Positions 35,632 through 45,554 of a stretch of 64,000 nucleotides of DNA are shown here, piece after piece. The stretch lies in contig NZ_RFFM01000001.1 of assembly GCF_003696365.1 (NCBI RefSeq), forward strand, positions 496,001-560,000, in the 5' to 3' direction. Source of the stretch: Stutzerimonas zhaodongensis. GTDB taxonomy: Bacteria; Pseudomonadota; Gammaproteobacteria; Pseudomonadales; Pseudomonadaceae. The notes beneath the pieces are model-generated. The model saw only the letters and a list, made by a program, of their open reading frames with translations. It searched no databases and was not told the origin of the DNA. The translations under genes and the position numbers were made by a program. Each line of letters starts with the position of its first letter. The first letter of the stretch is position 1.

Positions 35632-36675
35632 TCAACCTTGCCATCCTGTGGCCAGCGCTCTGGTCAATTGAGCGGCAGGAATGGCCTGGCAGCCGCTGAC
35701 GTTCTGTCCAGCCCATAGCGGCGAGAAATGATCGATCCCCGCCGGTTCGGCTTTGCTGCGCAGGCTGGCGATGGCATTTCCAGCGAGTGGGAAGGCCGGC
35801 ACTGCGCCAGGTCTCGGGCCCAGCTCCCGCATGAGCCGATTGACGATGCCCCGAGCAGGGCGGCCTGAGAACAATGTCGTCAGCACAGTGTGCTCTGCGG
35901 CCGAGCTCTGCAGCGCTTGGCGGTGCAGTGGGCTGGTGCGGCTCTCGTCGCACAGCAGGTAAGCGGTGCCAACCTGCACGCCTGCCGCGCCAAGGGCTTT
36001 TGCTGCGGCGACACCCGCTGCATCGGCAATCCCGCCGGCGGCAATCACCGGAACATCCAGCGTGCCGGCCAGCTGCGGCAGCAAGGCGAAGGTGCCGATC
36101 TGGCTGTCGATATCGCCACTCAGGAACATGCCGCGGTGGCCGCCGGCTTCCAAACCTTGGGCGATCACCGCATCGACGCCCTGCGCCTGCAGCCAACGGC
36201 CTTCTTCCAGGGTCGTTGCGCTGGAGAGGATCTTCGCCCCCGTTGCTTTCACGCGTTGCAGCAACTCCGGCTCAGGTAGGCCGAAGTGGAAGCTGACGAC
36301 CGCAGGGCGGTGCCGCTCCAGCACCTCGGCCATTGCCGCATCGAACGGTTTGCGGGTCGCGCCGGTGGGAATGCTCCCGGCGTCGATTCCCTGCTCATGA
36401 AGATACGGTTCCAGCAGCGCCAGCCAGGCTTGATTGCGTGTGGCGTCTTCGGTGGGCGTCAGGTGGCAGAAGAAGTTCAGGTTGTAAGGCTTACCCGTCA
36501 GCGCGGCGATGGCGGTCAGCTCAGCGTCGAGAGTCTCGGCGTTGAGCATGCCGGCGGGTATCGAGCCCAGCCCGCCGGCCTCGGAAACCGCCGCGGCGAG
36601 TTGATGGTTCTGCGAACCGGCCATCGGCGCCTGGATGACTGGTAGCGTGATATGGAAAAGATCTCGAATGTCCAT
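35632..36675 (-). CDS. Nitronate monooxygenase / NAD(P)H flavin oxidoreductase family protein
   Basis: This is a 347-residue TIM-barrel FMN enzyme. It starts at 36675 with MDIRDLFHITLPVIQAPMAGSQ, where PVIQAPMAG is the family's FMN-binding opening, and shows GGLGSIPAGML, VIAQGLEAGGHRGMF, PVIAAGGIADAAGV and GVQVGTAYL in the expected order. A histidine in the AGGHRG block is the catalytic residue of class I enzymes. An AGGA site lies upstream. It is unrelated to the carotenoid genes by function and likely detoxifies nitronates, though many members have no known substrate. Confidence 0.85.
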   Translation of the reverse strand: MDIRDLFHITLPVIQAPMAGSQNHQLAAAVSEAGGLGSIPAGMLNAETLDAELTAIAALTGKPYNLNFFCHLTPTEDATRNQAWLALLEPYLHEQGIDAGSIPTGATRKPFDAAMAEVLERHRPAVVSFHFGLPEPELLQRVKATGAKILSSATTLEEGRWLQAQGVDAVIAQGLEAGGHRGMFLSGDIDSQIGTFALLPQLAGTLDVPVIAAGGIADAAGVAAAKALGAAGVQVGTAYLLCDESRTSPLHRQALQSSAAEHTVLTTLFSGRPARGIVNRLMRELGPRPGAVPAFPLAGNAIASLRSKAEPAGIDHFSPLWAGQNVSGCQAIPAAQLTRALATGWQG

Positions 36676-36821
36676 CAGACGTCCTGATTGGCTGGGGGCA
36701 GGGCTGATCACTGTAGCAGCCGTTTGTCGAGGTTATGCATCCTTGGCGGCCATGCATTTTCGTCCAGTCCCTGCGAATCCTGGCTGGCACAGTTAGACTG
36801 TGCACTCTTCAGGAGTGCCCG

Positions 36822-37661
36822 ATGAACTACCGCCACGCTTTTCACGCCGGCAATCACGCCGACGTCTTCAAACACCTCGTGTTGTCCCGGCTGTTCGCCA
36901 TGCTGGCGCGAAAAGAGGCACCTTTCGCGTATCTCGACAGCCATGCCGGCGTGGGCCTGTATGACCTGGCGGGCGATCAGGCCAACCGTACCGGCGAATG
37001 GCTGCAAGGCATTGCGCGCCTGTGGCAGGCCAACGACGTCCCGGCAATAGCCGAGAATTATCTGGAAGTGATCCGCTCGCTCAATCCTGACGGTGCACTG
37101 CGTTATTACCCCGGCTCTCCAGAACTGGCGCGCCAGTTGACGCGCCCGCAGGATCGCCTGCAGCTCAATGAAAAACACCCCGAAGACGGCCGCCTTCTGA
37201 AAGACAACATGACCGGCGACCACCGTGTAGCGGTGCACCTGGGTGAGGGTTGGCACGTGCCGCGGGCCTTGATGCCTACCCATGAAAAGCGCGTGGTGCT
37301 GCTGGTCGACCCACCGTTCGAAAAGGCTGACGAGCTGAGCCGCTGCGTTCAGGCACTGAGCGAGGCGCTGGGTCGTATGCGCCAGACCATCGGTGTCATC
37401 TGGTATCCGATCAAGGATGAGCGCCAGCTCAAGCGTTTTTATCAGGACCTGTCGCGATCTGGCGCGCCCAAACTGCTGCGGGCCGAGCTGTTCGTTCATC
37501 CCGCCGATGATGCGCTGCGGCTCAATGGTTCAGGATTGGCCATCAGCAATCCGCCGTGGGGGCTGGAGGAAGAGTTGCGCGAACTGCTGCCCTGGCTAGC
37601 CAAGCTGCTCGGCCAAAGTAAAGGCGACTGGCGGCTGGACTGGTTGATCGAAGAAAAGTAG
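36822..37661 (+). CDS. rlmJ: 23S rRNA (adenine-2030-N6)-methyltransferase RlmJ
   Basis: The 279-residue SAM-dependent enzyme methylates A2030 of 23S rRNA. It begins MNYRHAFHAGNHADVFKH, the invariant RlmJ opening, at 36822 after an AGGAG site. It continues with YLDSHAGVGLYDL, YPGSPELARQ, the catalytic LLVDPPFEKADE (DPPF motif) and a C-terminal NPPWGLEEELRELLPWLA. The normal family length is about 280 residues. Transcribed alone, divergent from the flavoprotein gene. Confidence 0.93.
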   Translation: MNYRHAFHAGNHADVFKHLVLSRLFAMLARKEAPFAYLDSHAGVGLYDLAGDQANRTGEWLQGIARLWQANDVPAIAENYLEVIRSLNPDGALRYYPGSPELARQLTRPQDRLQLNEKHPEDGRLLKDNMTGDHRVAVHLGEGWHVPRALMPTHEKRVVLLVDPPFEKADELSRCVQALSEALGRMRQTIGVIWYPIKDERQLKRFYQDLSRSGAPKLLRAELFVHPADDALRLNGSGLAISNPPWGLEEELRELLPWLAKLLGQSKGDWRLDWLIEEK

Positions 37662-37964
37662 CGGTAGCGCGTCCTGTAGCGAGAATGTCACTTCGGCGAT
37701 ACGCAGCTGGAGCGCGCCTCGCCTTCCGTTGGAGCGAGCTCGCTCGTGATCAGCGGCGGTCCATTCGCACGCGATGTGTGGTCGTAAAACCTGGACATGG
37801 CGGCTAGCCCTGATCGCGGTAAGCTGGCTCGTACGTAGACTGCGCTTTGGGTGAATGTCGCTTTTGCATCCCCCATGCCGTCGCTCGGTGGGGCCTTGAA
37901 GCCCGGTAGGGTGGCTTCAGCCCACATACAAAACGCAGCGGACCGCGGCCGAGGACGCCGCCAG
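37662..37964. other. Intergenic region with REP-like sequences
   Basis: This 303-base gap holds no supported gene. It contains a REP-like palindrome, GAGCGAGCTCGCTC at 37732-37745, in a context (GGAGCGAGCTCGCTCGTGAT) close to the common Pseudomonas REP core. It also holds a second short hairpin-like sequence, GTAGGGTGGCTTCAGCCCAC (37906-37925), near the end of srkA. Confidence 0.6.
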
Positions 37965-38939
37965 CTAGAACAACTTCAAGGGCTCTTCCTGCAACGCTGA
38001 CATCTGCTCGCGGAGAATCAGCACCTGATCGCCCCAGTAGCGTTCGGTGCCGAACCACGGGAAACTCATCGGGAAGGCCGGATCATCCCAGCGGCGGGCC
38101 AGCCAGGCGCTGTAGTGCATCAGGCGAATGGCGCGCAAGGCTTCGATCAGCGGCAGTTCCCGCGGGGTGAAGTCGTGAAACTCGTTGTAGCCATCCACCA
38201 GTTCCGAGAGTTGGCCGAGCCGCTCGTGACGCTCCCCAGCGAGCATCATCCAGATATCCTGCACCGAAGGGCCCATACGGCAGTCATCCAGGTCCACCAG
38301 GTGAAATGCGTCGTCGCGGGCGAGAATGTTGCCGGGGTGGCAGTCGCCATGCAGGCGGATCGGCTGGAAGTCGGTGCTTGCGAACACGTCGTCTACGCGC
38401 TTCAACAGGTCGCGAGCGACTGATTCATAAGCGGGCAACAGGCTCTTGGGGATGAAATTGCCATTGAGCAAAGTCGCCAGCGACTCGTGGCCGAAATTCT
38501 GGGCGCTGAGCGTTTCGCGGTGCTCGAACGGGCGGCTGGCGCTGACCGCATGCATGCGGCCCAGCAACTGGCCCAGTCGATAGAGCTGGTCGAGATTACC
38601 CGGCTCGGGTGCCCGTCCGCCGCGTCTGGGGAAGAGTGCGAAGCGGAAACCGGCGTGTTCGAACAACGTTCTGCCATCGCGTTCGGTCGGAGCCACCACA
38701 GGAATTTCCCTATCAGCCAATTCCTTGGAGAACCGATGCTCCTCCAGAATGGCTTCGTTGCTCCAGCGGCCTGGCCGATAGAACTTCGCCACAATGGGCG
38801 TCTCATCCTCGATGCCGACCTGATAGACGCGATTTTCGTAACTGTTCAGCGCCAGCACGCGTGCATCGCTGATGAAGCCGGCACTCTCCACCGCATCGAG
38901 CACAAGATCAGGCGTAAGCGTGTCGAAAGGGTGGCTCAT
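37965..38939 (-). CDS. srkA: Stress response kinase SrkA (YihE/RdoA)
   Basis: The 324-residue cytoplasmic Ser/Thr kinase with an aminoglycoside-phosphotransferase fold counters stress-induced cell death in E. coli. It starts at 38939 with MSHPFDTLTPDLVLDAVES. Kinase landmarks are IVAKFYRPGRWS (nucleotide-binding lysine), LHGDCHPGNILA (catalytic loop) and LVDLDDCRMGPSVQDIWM (metal-binding Asp). The length matches the family (about 328). In E. coli the gene precedes dsbA; that context is not conserved here. A longer frame from a TTG would add 33 residues without support. Confidence 0.9.
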   Translation of the reverse strand: MSHPFDTLTPDLVLDAVESAGFISDARVLALNSYENRVYQVGIEDETPIVAKFYRPGRWSNEAILEEHRFSKELADREIPVVAPTERDGRTLFEHAGFRFALFPRRGGRAPEPGNLDQLYRLGQLLGRMHAVSASRPFEHRETLSAQNFGHESLATLLNGNFIPKSLLPAYESVARDLLKRVDDVFASTDFQPIRLHGDCHPGNILARDDAFHLVDLDDCRMGPSVQDIWMMLAGERHERLGQLSELVDGYNEFHDFTPRELPLIEALRAIRLMHYSAWLARRWDDPAFPMSFPWFGTERYWGDQVLILREQMSALQEEPLKLF

Positions 38940-39004
38940 GGTCGGCTCCGTGGACGGGTCGCCAGTGTATTGCACTTGCGTGTTTACACAACCGGAGTCA
39001 CCGG

Positions 39005-39712
39005 TTACTCGCCAGGTTTGGGAGTCCGGGCCAGGCAATAGACATCGACGCGGGCCGCCCCGGCACGCTTCAGCAGGCGAGCCAATGCCTCGGCGGTGGC
39101 GCCGGTGGTGAGGACGTCATCGACGATCGCGACGTGGCGCCTGGCCACGCCATTATCGTTGGAAAGCGCGAACGCATGGCGCAGGTTTCGCCGCCGGTCG
39201 GCCGCGTCGAGTTGCTGTTGTGACTGAGTATCCTGCACTCGCTGCAGCAGCTTCTTATCGACCGGGACTGCCAATGCGGGACTCAGCCAATCGGCAAGCA
39301 TCTGCGCCTGGTTGAAGCCACGCTGGCGCAAGCGCTTGCGGGCCAGTGGAACCGGCAGAAGCGCATCGGGGCGGGGAAGACCGTCATTGAAGGCATGATT
39401 GAGGTGGCGTCCCAGCTGTTCGGCGAGCAGCCTGCCGAGTGGCCAGCGCGCCTGGTGCTTGAAACGGCTGATCAGGCTGTCCACCGGAAAGGCGAAGCGC
39501 CACGGAGCGCTCACGTGGTCGAAGCTCGGAGGCCGCTTCAAGCACTCACCGCACACAAGGCCCAGCGCGGGCAGCGGCAGGGCGCAGACCGTGCACTGCT
39601 CATTGAGCCAGGGAAGATCCGCCTCACAGGCTCCGCAGATCGACTGATTGGCTTCGCAGCGATTATCGCAAAGTGCGCAGTAGTGTTCAATATTTAACCA
39701 GTTGTAAACCAT
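39005..39712 (-). CDS. comF: ComF-family phosphoribosyltransferase-like protein
   Basis: This 235-residue protein has an N-terminal zinc-ribbon-like region with two cysteine pairs (CALCDNRC and CGAC, then CTVC and CGEC) and a C-terminal phosphoribosyltransferase domain with the PRPP loop VAIVDDVLTTGATAEALARLL. PVPLARKRLRQRGFNQAQMLA is the conserved middle block. ComF proteins act in DNA uptake during natural transformation. The start at 39712 follows AAGGA. A BirA-type operator covers the start region, so the gene may be affected by biotin status. Confidence 0.88.
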   Translation of the reverse strand: MVYNWLNIEHYCALCDNRCEANQSICGACEADLPWLNEQCTVCALPLPALGLVCGECLKRPPSFDHVSAPWRFAFPVDSLISRFKHQARWPLGRLLAEQLGRHLNHAFNDGLPRPDALLPVPLARKRLRQRGFNQAQMLADWLSPALAVPVDKKLLQRVQDTQSQQQLDAADRRRNLRHAFALSNDNGVARRHVAIVDDVLTTGATAEALARLLKRAGAARVDVYCLARTPKPGE

Positions 39713-39733
39713 GATTCCTTTCCTGGTTGACAG
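39702..39733. promoter_or_regulatory. BirA-type biotin operator upstream of bioB
   Basis: TTGTAAACC (39702-39710) is an exact left half of the conserved BirA box, followed after 14 bases by GGTTGACAG (39725-39733), a 7-of-9 match to GGTTTACAA. Spacers of 14-16 are typical. The site ends about 73 bases before the bioB start and its left half reaches to the comF start codon, so it sits over the divergent promoter region. Confidence 0.75.
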
Positions 39734-39805
39734 CATCTTCGGCTTGGCTAACCATTTCGCATCCGTGCCTGGCCGCCGAGCCGCTATTAATTACAAGGAA
39801 TGCCC

Positions 39806-40864
39806 ATGAGCGCCACTGCCGCTTCCGTTACCCGCCACGACTGGAGCCTCGCCGAAGTCAAGGCGCTCTTCGAGCAGCCGTTCAACGATCTGATCTTTCA
39901 GGCTCAGGCCGTTCACCGCCAGCATTTCGATGCCAATCGTGTGCAGGTCTCCACATTGCTCTCGATCAAGACCGGCGCTTGCCCCGAGGACTGCAAGTAC
40001 TGTCCCCAGTCGGGCCATTACAACACCGGTCTCGATAAAGAAAAGTTGATGGAAGTACAGAAAGTGCTGGAAGCCGCCGCCGAAGCCAAGGCCATCGGCT
40101 CGACGCGCTTCTGCATGGGTGCTGCCTGGAAACACCCGTCTGCCAAGGACATGCCCTACGTGCTGAAAATGGTCGAGGGCGTGAAGGCCCTGGGACTGGA
40201 AACCTGCATGACCCTCGGCAAGCTGGATCAGGAGCAGACCAAGGCACTGGCGACCGCTGGGCTGGACTACTACAACCACAACCTCGATACCTCGCCGGAG
40301 TTCTACGGCAACATCATCACCACACGCACCTACGCCGACCGCCTGGAAACGCTGAGCTACGTTCGCGACGCGGGCATGAAGATCTGCTCAGGCGGAATCC
40401 TCGGCATGGGCGAGTCGCTGAACGACCGCGCGGGCTTGTTGATCCAACTGGCCAACCTGCCCGAGCACCCCGAGTCAGTGCCGATCAATATGCTGGTCAA
40501 GGTCAAGGGCACACCGCTGGCAGACGAGCAGGATGTGGATCCCTTCGACTTCATTCGTATGCTCGCCGTGGCGCGGATCATGATGCCGAAATCCCACGTG
40601 CGGCTGTCGGCCGGCCGCGAGCAGATGAATGAGCAGATGCAAGCGCTGGCATTCCTCGCAGGTGCCAACTCGATCTTCTACGGCGAGAAGCTGCTGACCA
40701 CCGGCAACCCTCAGGCGGACAAGGACATGCTGCTGTTCCAGCGGCTGGGCATCAAGCCCGAAGCGCGCGAAGAGCACGACGATGAGGTGCATCAGGCTGC
40801 CATCGAACAGGCCCTGGTGGAGCAGCGCGACAGCGAGTTGTTCTATAACGCCGCGTCGGCCTGA
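39806..40864 (+). CDS. bioB: Biotin synthase BioB
   Basis: The 352-residue radical-SAM enzyme inserts sulfur into dethiobiotin to make biotin. The [4Fe-4S] cluster motif is [14 protein letters not shown] at about residue 55, and the sacrificial [2Fe-2S] ligands lie further in ([15 protein letters not shown]). The start is taken at 39806, which gives a better distance to AAGGA than the ATG six bases earlier. It is separated from bioF by 119 bases containing a REP-like element, so the remaining bio genes may have lower or separate expression. Confidence 0.97.
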   Translation: MSATAASVTRHDWSLAEVKALFEQPFNDLIFQAQAVHRQHFDANRVQVSTLLSIKTGACPEDCKYCPQSGHYNTGLDKEKLMEVQKVLEAAAEAKAIGSTRFCMGAAWKHPSAKDMPYVLKMVEGVKALGLETCMTLGKLDQEQTKALATAGLDYYNHNLDTSPEFYGNIITTRTYADRLETLSYVRDAGMKICSGGILGMGESLNDRAGLLIQLANLPEHPESVPINMLVKVKGTPLADEQDVDPFDFIRMLAVARIMMPKSHVRLSAGREQMNEQMQALAFLAGANSIFYGEKLLTTGNPQADKDMLLFQRLGIKPEAREEHDDEVHQAAIEQALVEQRDSELFYNAASA

Positions 40865-40892
40865 CCTGCACCGACGGGTTTCACGAACCCTG

Positions 40893-40965
40893 TAGGGGCG
40901 AGGGGCGTTTGCTTCCATCGCAAATCACCTCCGCTCCTTCAGGTTTGCCAGCAAGCTGGCCCCTA
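40893..40965. repeat. REP-like element between bioB and bioF
   Basis: TAGGGGC at 40893-40899 pairs with GCCCCTA at 40959-40965, and a GCCAGC-AA-GCTGGC palindrome (40947-40960) lies at the right side. This is the layout of a pair of Pseudomonas REP hairpins. It may stabilise the upstream bioB message. Confidence 0.6.
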
Positions 40966-40983
40966 TAAAAAGCTCACCCACTT

Positions 40984-42165
40984 ATGCCCTTCGATCTCGC
41001 TTCCGGACTCGCCGAGCGCCGCGCTGCGCATCTGTATCGTCAGCGACCATTGCTGGAGGCGCCGCAGCAGCCAGAGGTGACGGTCGATGGCGAGCGGCTG
41101 CTGGCGTTCTGCTCAAACGACTACCTGGGCCTGGCCAGCCACCCCGAGGTAATTCGCGCCATGCAGCAGGGCGCCGAGCGTTGGGGCGTAGGCGGCGGCG
41201 CGTCCCATCTGGTGATGGGGCACAGCACGCCGCATCATCAACTCGAGGAAGCTCTGGCTGAGTTCACCGGACGTCCACGGGCGCTACTGTTTTCCACCGG
41301 GTACATGGCCAATCTCGCCGCCGTCACCGCGCTCGTGGGGCAAGGCGATACGGTACTCGAAGACCGCCTCAATCATGCGTCTTTGCTCGATGCGGGTCTG
41401 CTTAGCGGCGCGCGTTTTTCTCGTTACCTGCACAACGACGCCAACAGCCTGGCCAGCCGGCTGGAGAAAGCGACCGGCAATACACTGGTGGTCACCGACG
41501 GCGTGTTCAGTATGGATGGCGATCTGGCCGACCTCCCTACGCTCTGCGTCACTGCCCGATCACGCAATGCCTGGGTGATGGTGGATGACGCCCATGGCTT
41601 CGGTCCGTTGGGCAAAACCGGCGGCGGCATCGTCGAGCATTTCGGGCTGGGCATGGATGACGTTCAGGTTCTGGTCGGCACGCTGGGCAAGGCGTTCGGC
41701 ACAGCCGGTGCCTTCATCGCGGGCAGCGACGATCTGATCGAGACGCTGATCCAGTTCGCCCGTCCCTATATCTACACCACCAGCCAGCCACCCGCGGTGG
41801 CTTGTGCGACGTTGAAAAGTCTGGAGCTCCTGCGTACCGAGAACTGGCGACGCGACCATTTGAACCGGCTGATCGAGCGTTTCCGTCAGGGCGCGGCCCG
41901 GATCGGCCTGACCCTCATGGACAGCCCGACACCGATCCAGCCGATCCTGGTCGGCAGCAGCGAGCGGGCTTTGCAGCTGTCCGCCGACCTGCGCGCGTGC
42001 GGAATTCTGGTTGGCGCGATTCGTCCGCCGACGGTTCCGGCCGGTAGCGCGCGTCTGCGCGTGACCTTCAGCGCGTCGCATAGCGAGGCTCAAGTGGAAC
42101 GACTGCTGGATATCCTGGCCGAATGCTGGAATCGATTGGCCGAGGAGCCTGGAACCGATGCGTGA
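40984..42165 (+). CDS. bioF: 8-amino-7-oxononanoate synthase BioF
   Basis: This 393-residue PLP enzyme condenses pimeloyl-ACP with alanine. Family features are [15 protein letters not shown], the [19 protein letters not shown] block, [13 protein letters not shown], and [13 protein letters not shown] containing the PLP lysine at about residue 238. There is no clear ribosome site before the ATG (AAAAGCTCACCCACTT), so translation may be modest. It overlaps bioH by eight bases. Confidence 0.95.
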   Translation: MPFDLASGLAERRAAHLYRQRPLLEAPQQPEVTVDGERLLAFCSNDYLGLASHPEVIRAMQQGAERWGVGGGASHLVMGHSTPHHQLEEALAEFTGRPRALLFSTGYMANLAAVTALVGQGDTVLEDRLNHASLLDAGLLSGARFSRYLHNDANSLASRLEKATGNTLVVTDGVFSMDGDLADLPTLCVTARSRNAWVMVDDAHGFGPLGKTGGGIVEHFGLGMDDVQVLVGTLGKAFGTAGAFIAGSDDLIETLIQFARPYIYTTSQPPAVACATLKSLELLRTENWRRDHLNRLIERFRQGAARIGLTLMDSPTPIQPILVGSSERALQLSADLRACGILVGAIRPPTVPAGSARLRVTFSASHSEAQVERLLDILAECWNRLAEEPGTDA

Positions 42166-42880
42166 TCAGCTGATATTGCTGCCCGGATGGGCGTTTGGCC
42201 CGGCTGCGTTGCAGCCTTTGTGCGAGGCGCTCACTGAGCTCGTGCCGGATCTCGATGTAGTCATTGAACCTCTGCCTGAGTTAGAGGATGCGGACGCCTG
42301 GCTCGAAGAACTGGACCAGCGTCTGCCGAATGAAAGCTGGCTGGGCGGATGGTCCCTGGGGGGCATGCTCGCCGCCGAATTGGCGGCGCGTCGCGTCGAT
42401 ACCTGTCGCGGTTTGATTACCATCGCCAGTAATCCCTGCTTTCGTGCACGCCCTCAATGGCCTGAAGCGATGGCGGCGGATATTTTCGATGCTTTTCATG
42501 AGGCCTTCCGGCTTGATCCCGAGGAAACCCTCAAGCGGTTTCGTTTGCTCTGCAGCCGCGGTGGTTACGACCCGCGCACGTTGGCGAGGCAGTTGGAGGT
42601 CAGTCAGTCAGCATCGGCGCCTGCCGTGCTGAATGCCGGCCTGCAGTTGCTGGCCGATCTGGATGGTCGTGGCGCCTTGCATGGGTATTTCGGGCCGCAG
42701 CTGCACCTCTTTGCTGATGGCGATGCGCTGGTTCCTGCCGCCGCCTGTGATGCACTGCGGCGCTGGATGCCAGGCGTCGAAGCCGAGCTGCTGGCTGGTG
42801 CCAGCCACGCATTGCCGCTCGAGCGAGCGGATGACGTGGCGTCGGCGATAGCCGCCTTTATCAAGGGCCAGATGGAATGA
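42158..42880 (+). CDS. bioH: Pimeloyl-ACP methyl ester carboxylesterase BioH
   Basis: The 240-residue alpha/beta hydrolase removes the methyl group that BioC added, releasing pimeloyl-ACP. The nucleophile lies in [16 protein letters not shown] (about residue 70-75), the acid in the [11 protein letters not shown] segment, and the histidine in GASHALPLE near the C-terminus. It opens [11 protein letters not shown], as in BioH. It overlaps bioF and bioC, which supports one operon. Confidence 0.9.
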   Translation: MRDQLILLPGWAFGPAALQPLCEALTELVPDLDVVIEPLPELEDADAWLEELDQRLPNESWLGGWSLGGMLAAELAARRVDTCRGLITIASNPCFRARPQWPEAMAADIFDAFHEAFRLDPEETLKRFRLLCSRGGYDPRTLARQLEVSQSASAPAVLNAGLQLLADLDGRGALHGYFGPQLHLFADGDALVPAAACDALRRWMPGVEAELLAGASHALPLERADDVASAIAAFIKGQME

Positions 42881-43695
42881 GCGAAGCGGTCACGGTCGTG
42901 GTAAATGGTGTGGAGAATGAGCTGCCTGACAAGCGTCTGGTTGCGGCCTCGTTTTCTCGCGCTGCCGCCAGTTATGACGCCGTGGCCGAGTTGCAGCGAG
43001 CCGTGGGCAGCACCTTGATTGAAGTTTTGCCCGGTGGTATGAAACCGGAGCGATGGCTGGACCTGGGCTGTGGCACCGGCTATTTCTCGCGGATTATGGC
43101 GAACCGTTTCCCTGCCAGTGATGGCATCGCGCTGGATATCGCCGAAGGCATGCTGCGCCACGCCAGACCACAAGGTGGCGCATGTGCATTCGTTGCGGGC
43201 GATGCCGAATGTTTGCCAGTTCGCGATGCTTCATTCGATCTGATCTTTTCCAGCCTCGCCCTGCAGTGGTGTGATGATTTCTCAGCAGTGCTGGGGGAGG
43301 CGGGAAGGGTACTGCGCCCCGGTGGGGTGTTTGCATTCAGCAGTCTGTGCGCTGGCACCTTGCAAGAGTTGCGCGATAGCTGGAAAAGCGTAGATGGTTT
43401 TGCTCACGTCAATCGCTTTCGACCCATCAGCGTTTATCAGCGGCATTGCGCTGCCAGTGGGCTGCGCCTGGAGCGGCTGGAAGTCAGACCGCACGTGCTG
43501 CACTTTTCCGAGTTGCGCCAGCTCACACACGAACTCAAGGCGCTCGGTGCGCACAACCTTAATCCGGGACGCCCCGGCGGGCTAACTGGCAGGGCGCGAA
43601 TCCGCGCGTTGGTGGACGCTTACGAGCAGTTCCGCACCCCGGAGGGGCTGCCAGCGACGTACCAGGTCGTATACGGCGTACTGCACAAGGATTGA
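42877..43695 (+). CDS. bioC: Malonyl-ACP O-methyltransferase BioC
   Basis: The 272-residue SAM-dependent enzyme methylates malonyl-ACP and so starts pimelate synthesis. It contains [16 protein letters not shown], the family start block, [13 protein letters not shown] (SAM motif I), and [15 protein letters not shown] (motif II). The ATG overlaps the bioH stop. bioD follows after one base, so the four genes bioF, bioH, bioC and bioD run without gaps. Confidence 0.93.
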   Translation: MSEAVTVVVNGVENELPDKRLVAASFSRAAASYDAVAELQRAVGSTLIEVLPGGMKPERWLDLGCGTGYFSRIMANRFPASDGIALDIAEGMLRHARPQGGACAFVAGDAECLPVRDASFDLIFSSLALQWCDDFSAVLGEAGRVLRPGGVFAFSSLCAGTLQELRDSWKSVDGFAHVNRFRPISVYQRHCAASGLRLERLEVRPHVLHFSELRQLTHELKALGAHNLNPGRPGGLTGRARIRALVDAYEQFRTPEGLPATYQVVYGVLHKD

Positions 43696-43696
43696 T

Positions 43697-44395
43697 ATGA
43701 CGGCAGCTTTCTTCATTACCGGTACGGATACCGAGGTCGGCAAGACCACAATCGCAGCGGCGTTACTGCATGCAGCTCGGCGGGCAGGGCTGAGCACGGC
43801 TGCGGCAAAGCCCGTCGCATCGGGCTGTGAACGTACGACTGATGGCCTGCGCAATAACGACGCACTGGCGCTGCTGGGCGAGTGCTCGCTTTCGATGCGC
43901 TACGAGCAGGTCAACCCGTTCGCCTTCGAGCCAGCCATCGCACCGCATCTCGCGGCGCGTGAGGCCGGCATCGAATTGAGTGTCGCCAAGTTGCTTCAGC
44001 CGGTGCGCGACATGCTTGAGATGGGAGCGGACTTCTCCGTGGTTGAAGGTGCGGGTGGCTGGCGCGTGCCGCTGGCCGGCCGCGAAACGCTTTCGGAATT
44101 ATCCATTCAGCTAGGTCTGCCGGTCATCCTGGTGGTCGGGGTTCGCCTCGGCTGTATCAATCACGCTTTGCTCAGCGCAGAGGCCATAGCGCGTGATGGG
44201 CTGCACCTGGCTGGATGGGTCGCCAATATCGTCGATCCGGCGACGTCGCGGCTGCAGGAAAACCTCGAAACCTTGACCGAGCGTCTGGCGGCGCCATGCC
44301 TCGGTCAGGTTCCGCGCCTGGCATCGGCAAGCCCGACCGAGGTGGCGCGCTATCTCGATCTCACTTCGCTCAAGGGCTTGCCGCTCACGGTTTGA
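43697..44395 (+). CDS. bioD: Dethiobiotin synthetase BioD
   Basis: The 232-residue ATPase closes the ureido ring of dethiobiotin. The P-loop is FFITGTDTEVGKTTIA; KPVASGCE and the VVEGAGGWRVPLA block follow, then LPVILVVGVRLGCINHALL. An AAGGA site precedes the start. The last 11 bases overlap the end of the convergent alcohol dehydrogenase gene, leaving no room for a standard terminator between them. Confidence 0.95.
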   Translation: MTAAFFITGTDTEVGKTTIAAALLHAARRAGLSTAAAKPVASGCERTTDGLRNNDALALLGECSLSMRYEQVNPFAFEPAIAPHLAAREAGIELSVAKLLQPVRDMLEMGADFSVVEGAGGWRVPLAGRETLSELSIQLGLPVILVVGVRLGCINHALLSAEAIARDGLHLAGWVANIVDPATSRLQENLETLTERLAAPCLGQVPRLASASPTEVARYLDLTSLKGLPLTV

Positions 44396-45554
44396 AGACG
44401 GCGCGCATGCACTGCTCGGTCTTGTGCTTGAACAGCTTGTAACCTTCTGGGGAATGCTCCAGGTCCATCGGGTGAGTCAGCAGATAGGACGGGTCCATCT
44501 CACCATCGAGAATGTGCTGGAAAATGCGCTCGGCATAGCGCTGTCCTGGCTGCTGTCCGGAACGCAACGTCAGCGCTTTGTTGACAATTGCGCCCATGGG
44601 GAATTTGTCCATCAAACCGCCATACACACCCAGCACCGATACCGTACCGCCCTTGCGGCAGGAGTGGATTGCCTGGCGTAGCGCGACGCCACGCTCGGTG
44701 TGAAGCCTCAGTTGCTGCTTGACCTTGTCATAGGCGTGTTCAAGTCCCGATCCATGCGCCTCCATGCCGACCGCATCGATGCAGCGGTCCGGGCCTCGGC
44801 CGCCAGTGAGTTCCAGCAGCGCTTCATGGACGTCGGTGGTTTCGTAATTGATGGTGATCGCACCTGCCTTGTGCTCGGCCAGCGCCAGACGATCGGTGAA
44901 GCGGTCGATGGCAATGACGCGTTCGGCCCCCATCAGATAGGCGCTGCGAATCGCCATCTGCCCTACGCCACCGCAACCCCACACCGCCACGGTATCGCCG
45001 TGCTGGATGTCGGCTTGGTCGGCGCCGAAATAGCCGGTCGGGGCGGCGTCGGAGACGAACACCGCCTGCTCATCGCTGACACCTTCGGGCACCTTGAACA
45101 GATTCACTTCTGCATAGGGCACACGGATATAAGTGGCGTGGCTGCCGGCGTAACCACCGAATGCATGGCTATACCCGAAGATGCCCGAGCAGGTGTAGCC
45201 GTAGGCCAGCTCGGTTTCCGCGCTGTTGGGGTTGGAGTTGTCGCAGCAGTTGAAATTCTTTGCCTTGCAATGGCTACACTCGCCACACCCGATGATGGAA
45301 ATGGCGATGACACGATCACCCTTGCTGAAGCGGGTCACCGCGGAGCCGGTTTCCACCACCTCGCCAAGAAACTCATGGCCGAGAATGTCCCCCGGATGCA
45401 TGGTCGGCACGTAGCCGTCGACCAGATGCAGGTCGGATCCGCAGACCGAAGACATGATGACCCTGAGGATCACATCCTTCGGGTTGACGATTTCCGGGTC
45501 CGGTACGGTATCGACTTGCAGCATGTTCGGGCCTTGCCAGGTCAGTGCGCGCAT
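44385..45554 (-). CDS. Zinc-dependent alcohol dehydrogenase (glutathione-independent formaldehyde dehydrogenase-like)
   Basis: This 389-residue MDR-family enzyme has the catalytic zinc site SSVCGSDLHLVDGY and GHEFLGEVVETG, a structural zinc site GCGECSHCKAKNFNCCD, and the NAD-binding VAVWGCGGVGQMA. A long insertion of about 25 residues before the VSVLGVYGG block is typical of this FdhA-like group. Its start codon overlaps the stop of the upstream SRPBCC gene by one base, so the two are coupled. Such pairs are widespread in proteobacteria and often stress-related; the actual substrate is unknown. Confidence 0.85.
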   Translation of the reverse strand: MRALTWQGPNMLQVDTVPDPEIVNPKDVILRVIMSSVCGSDLHLVDGYVPTMHPGDILGHEFLGEVVETGSAVTRFSKGDRVIAISIIGCGECSHCKAKNFNCCDNSNPNSAETELAYGYTCSGIFGYSHAFGGYAGSHATYIRVPYAEVNLFKVPEGVSDEQAVFVSDAAPTGYFGADQADIQHGDTVAVWGCGGVGQMAIRSAYLMGAERVIAIDRFTDRLALAEHKAGAITINYETTDVHEALLELTGGRGPDRCIDAVGMEAHGSGLEHAYDKVKQQLRLHTERGVALRQAIHSCRKGGTVSVLGVYGGLMDKFPMGAIVNKALTLRSGQQPGQRYAERIFQHILDGEMDPSYLLTHPMDLEHSPEGYKLFKHKTEQCMRAVFKP

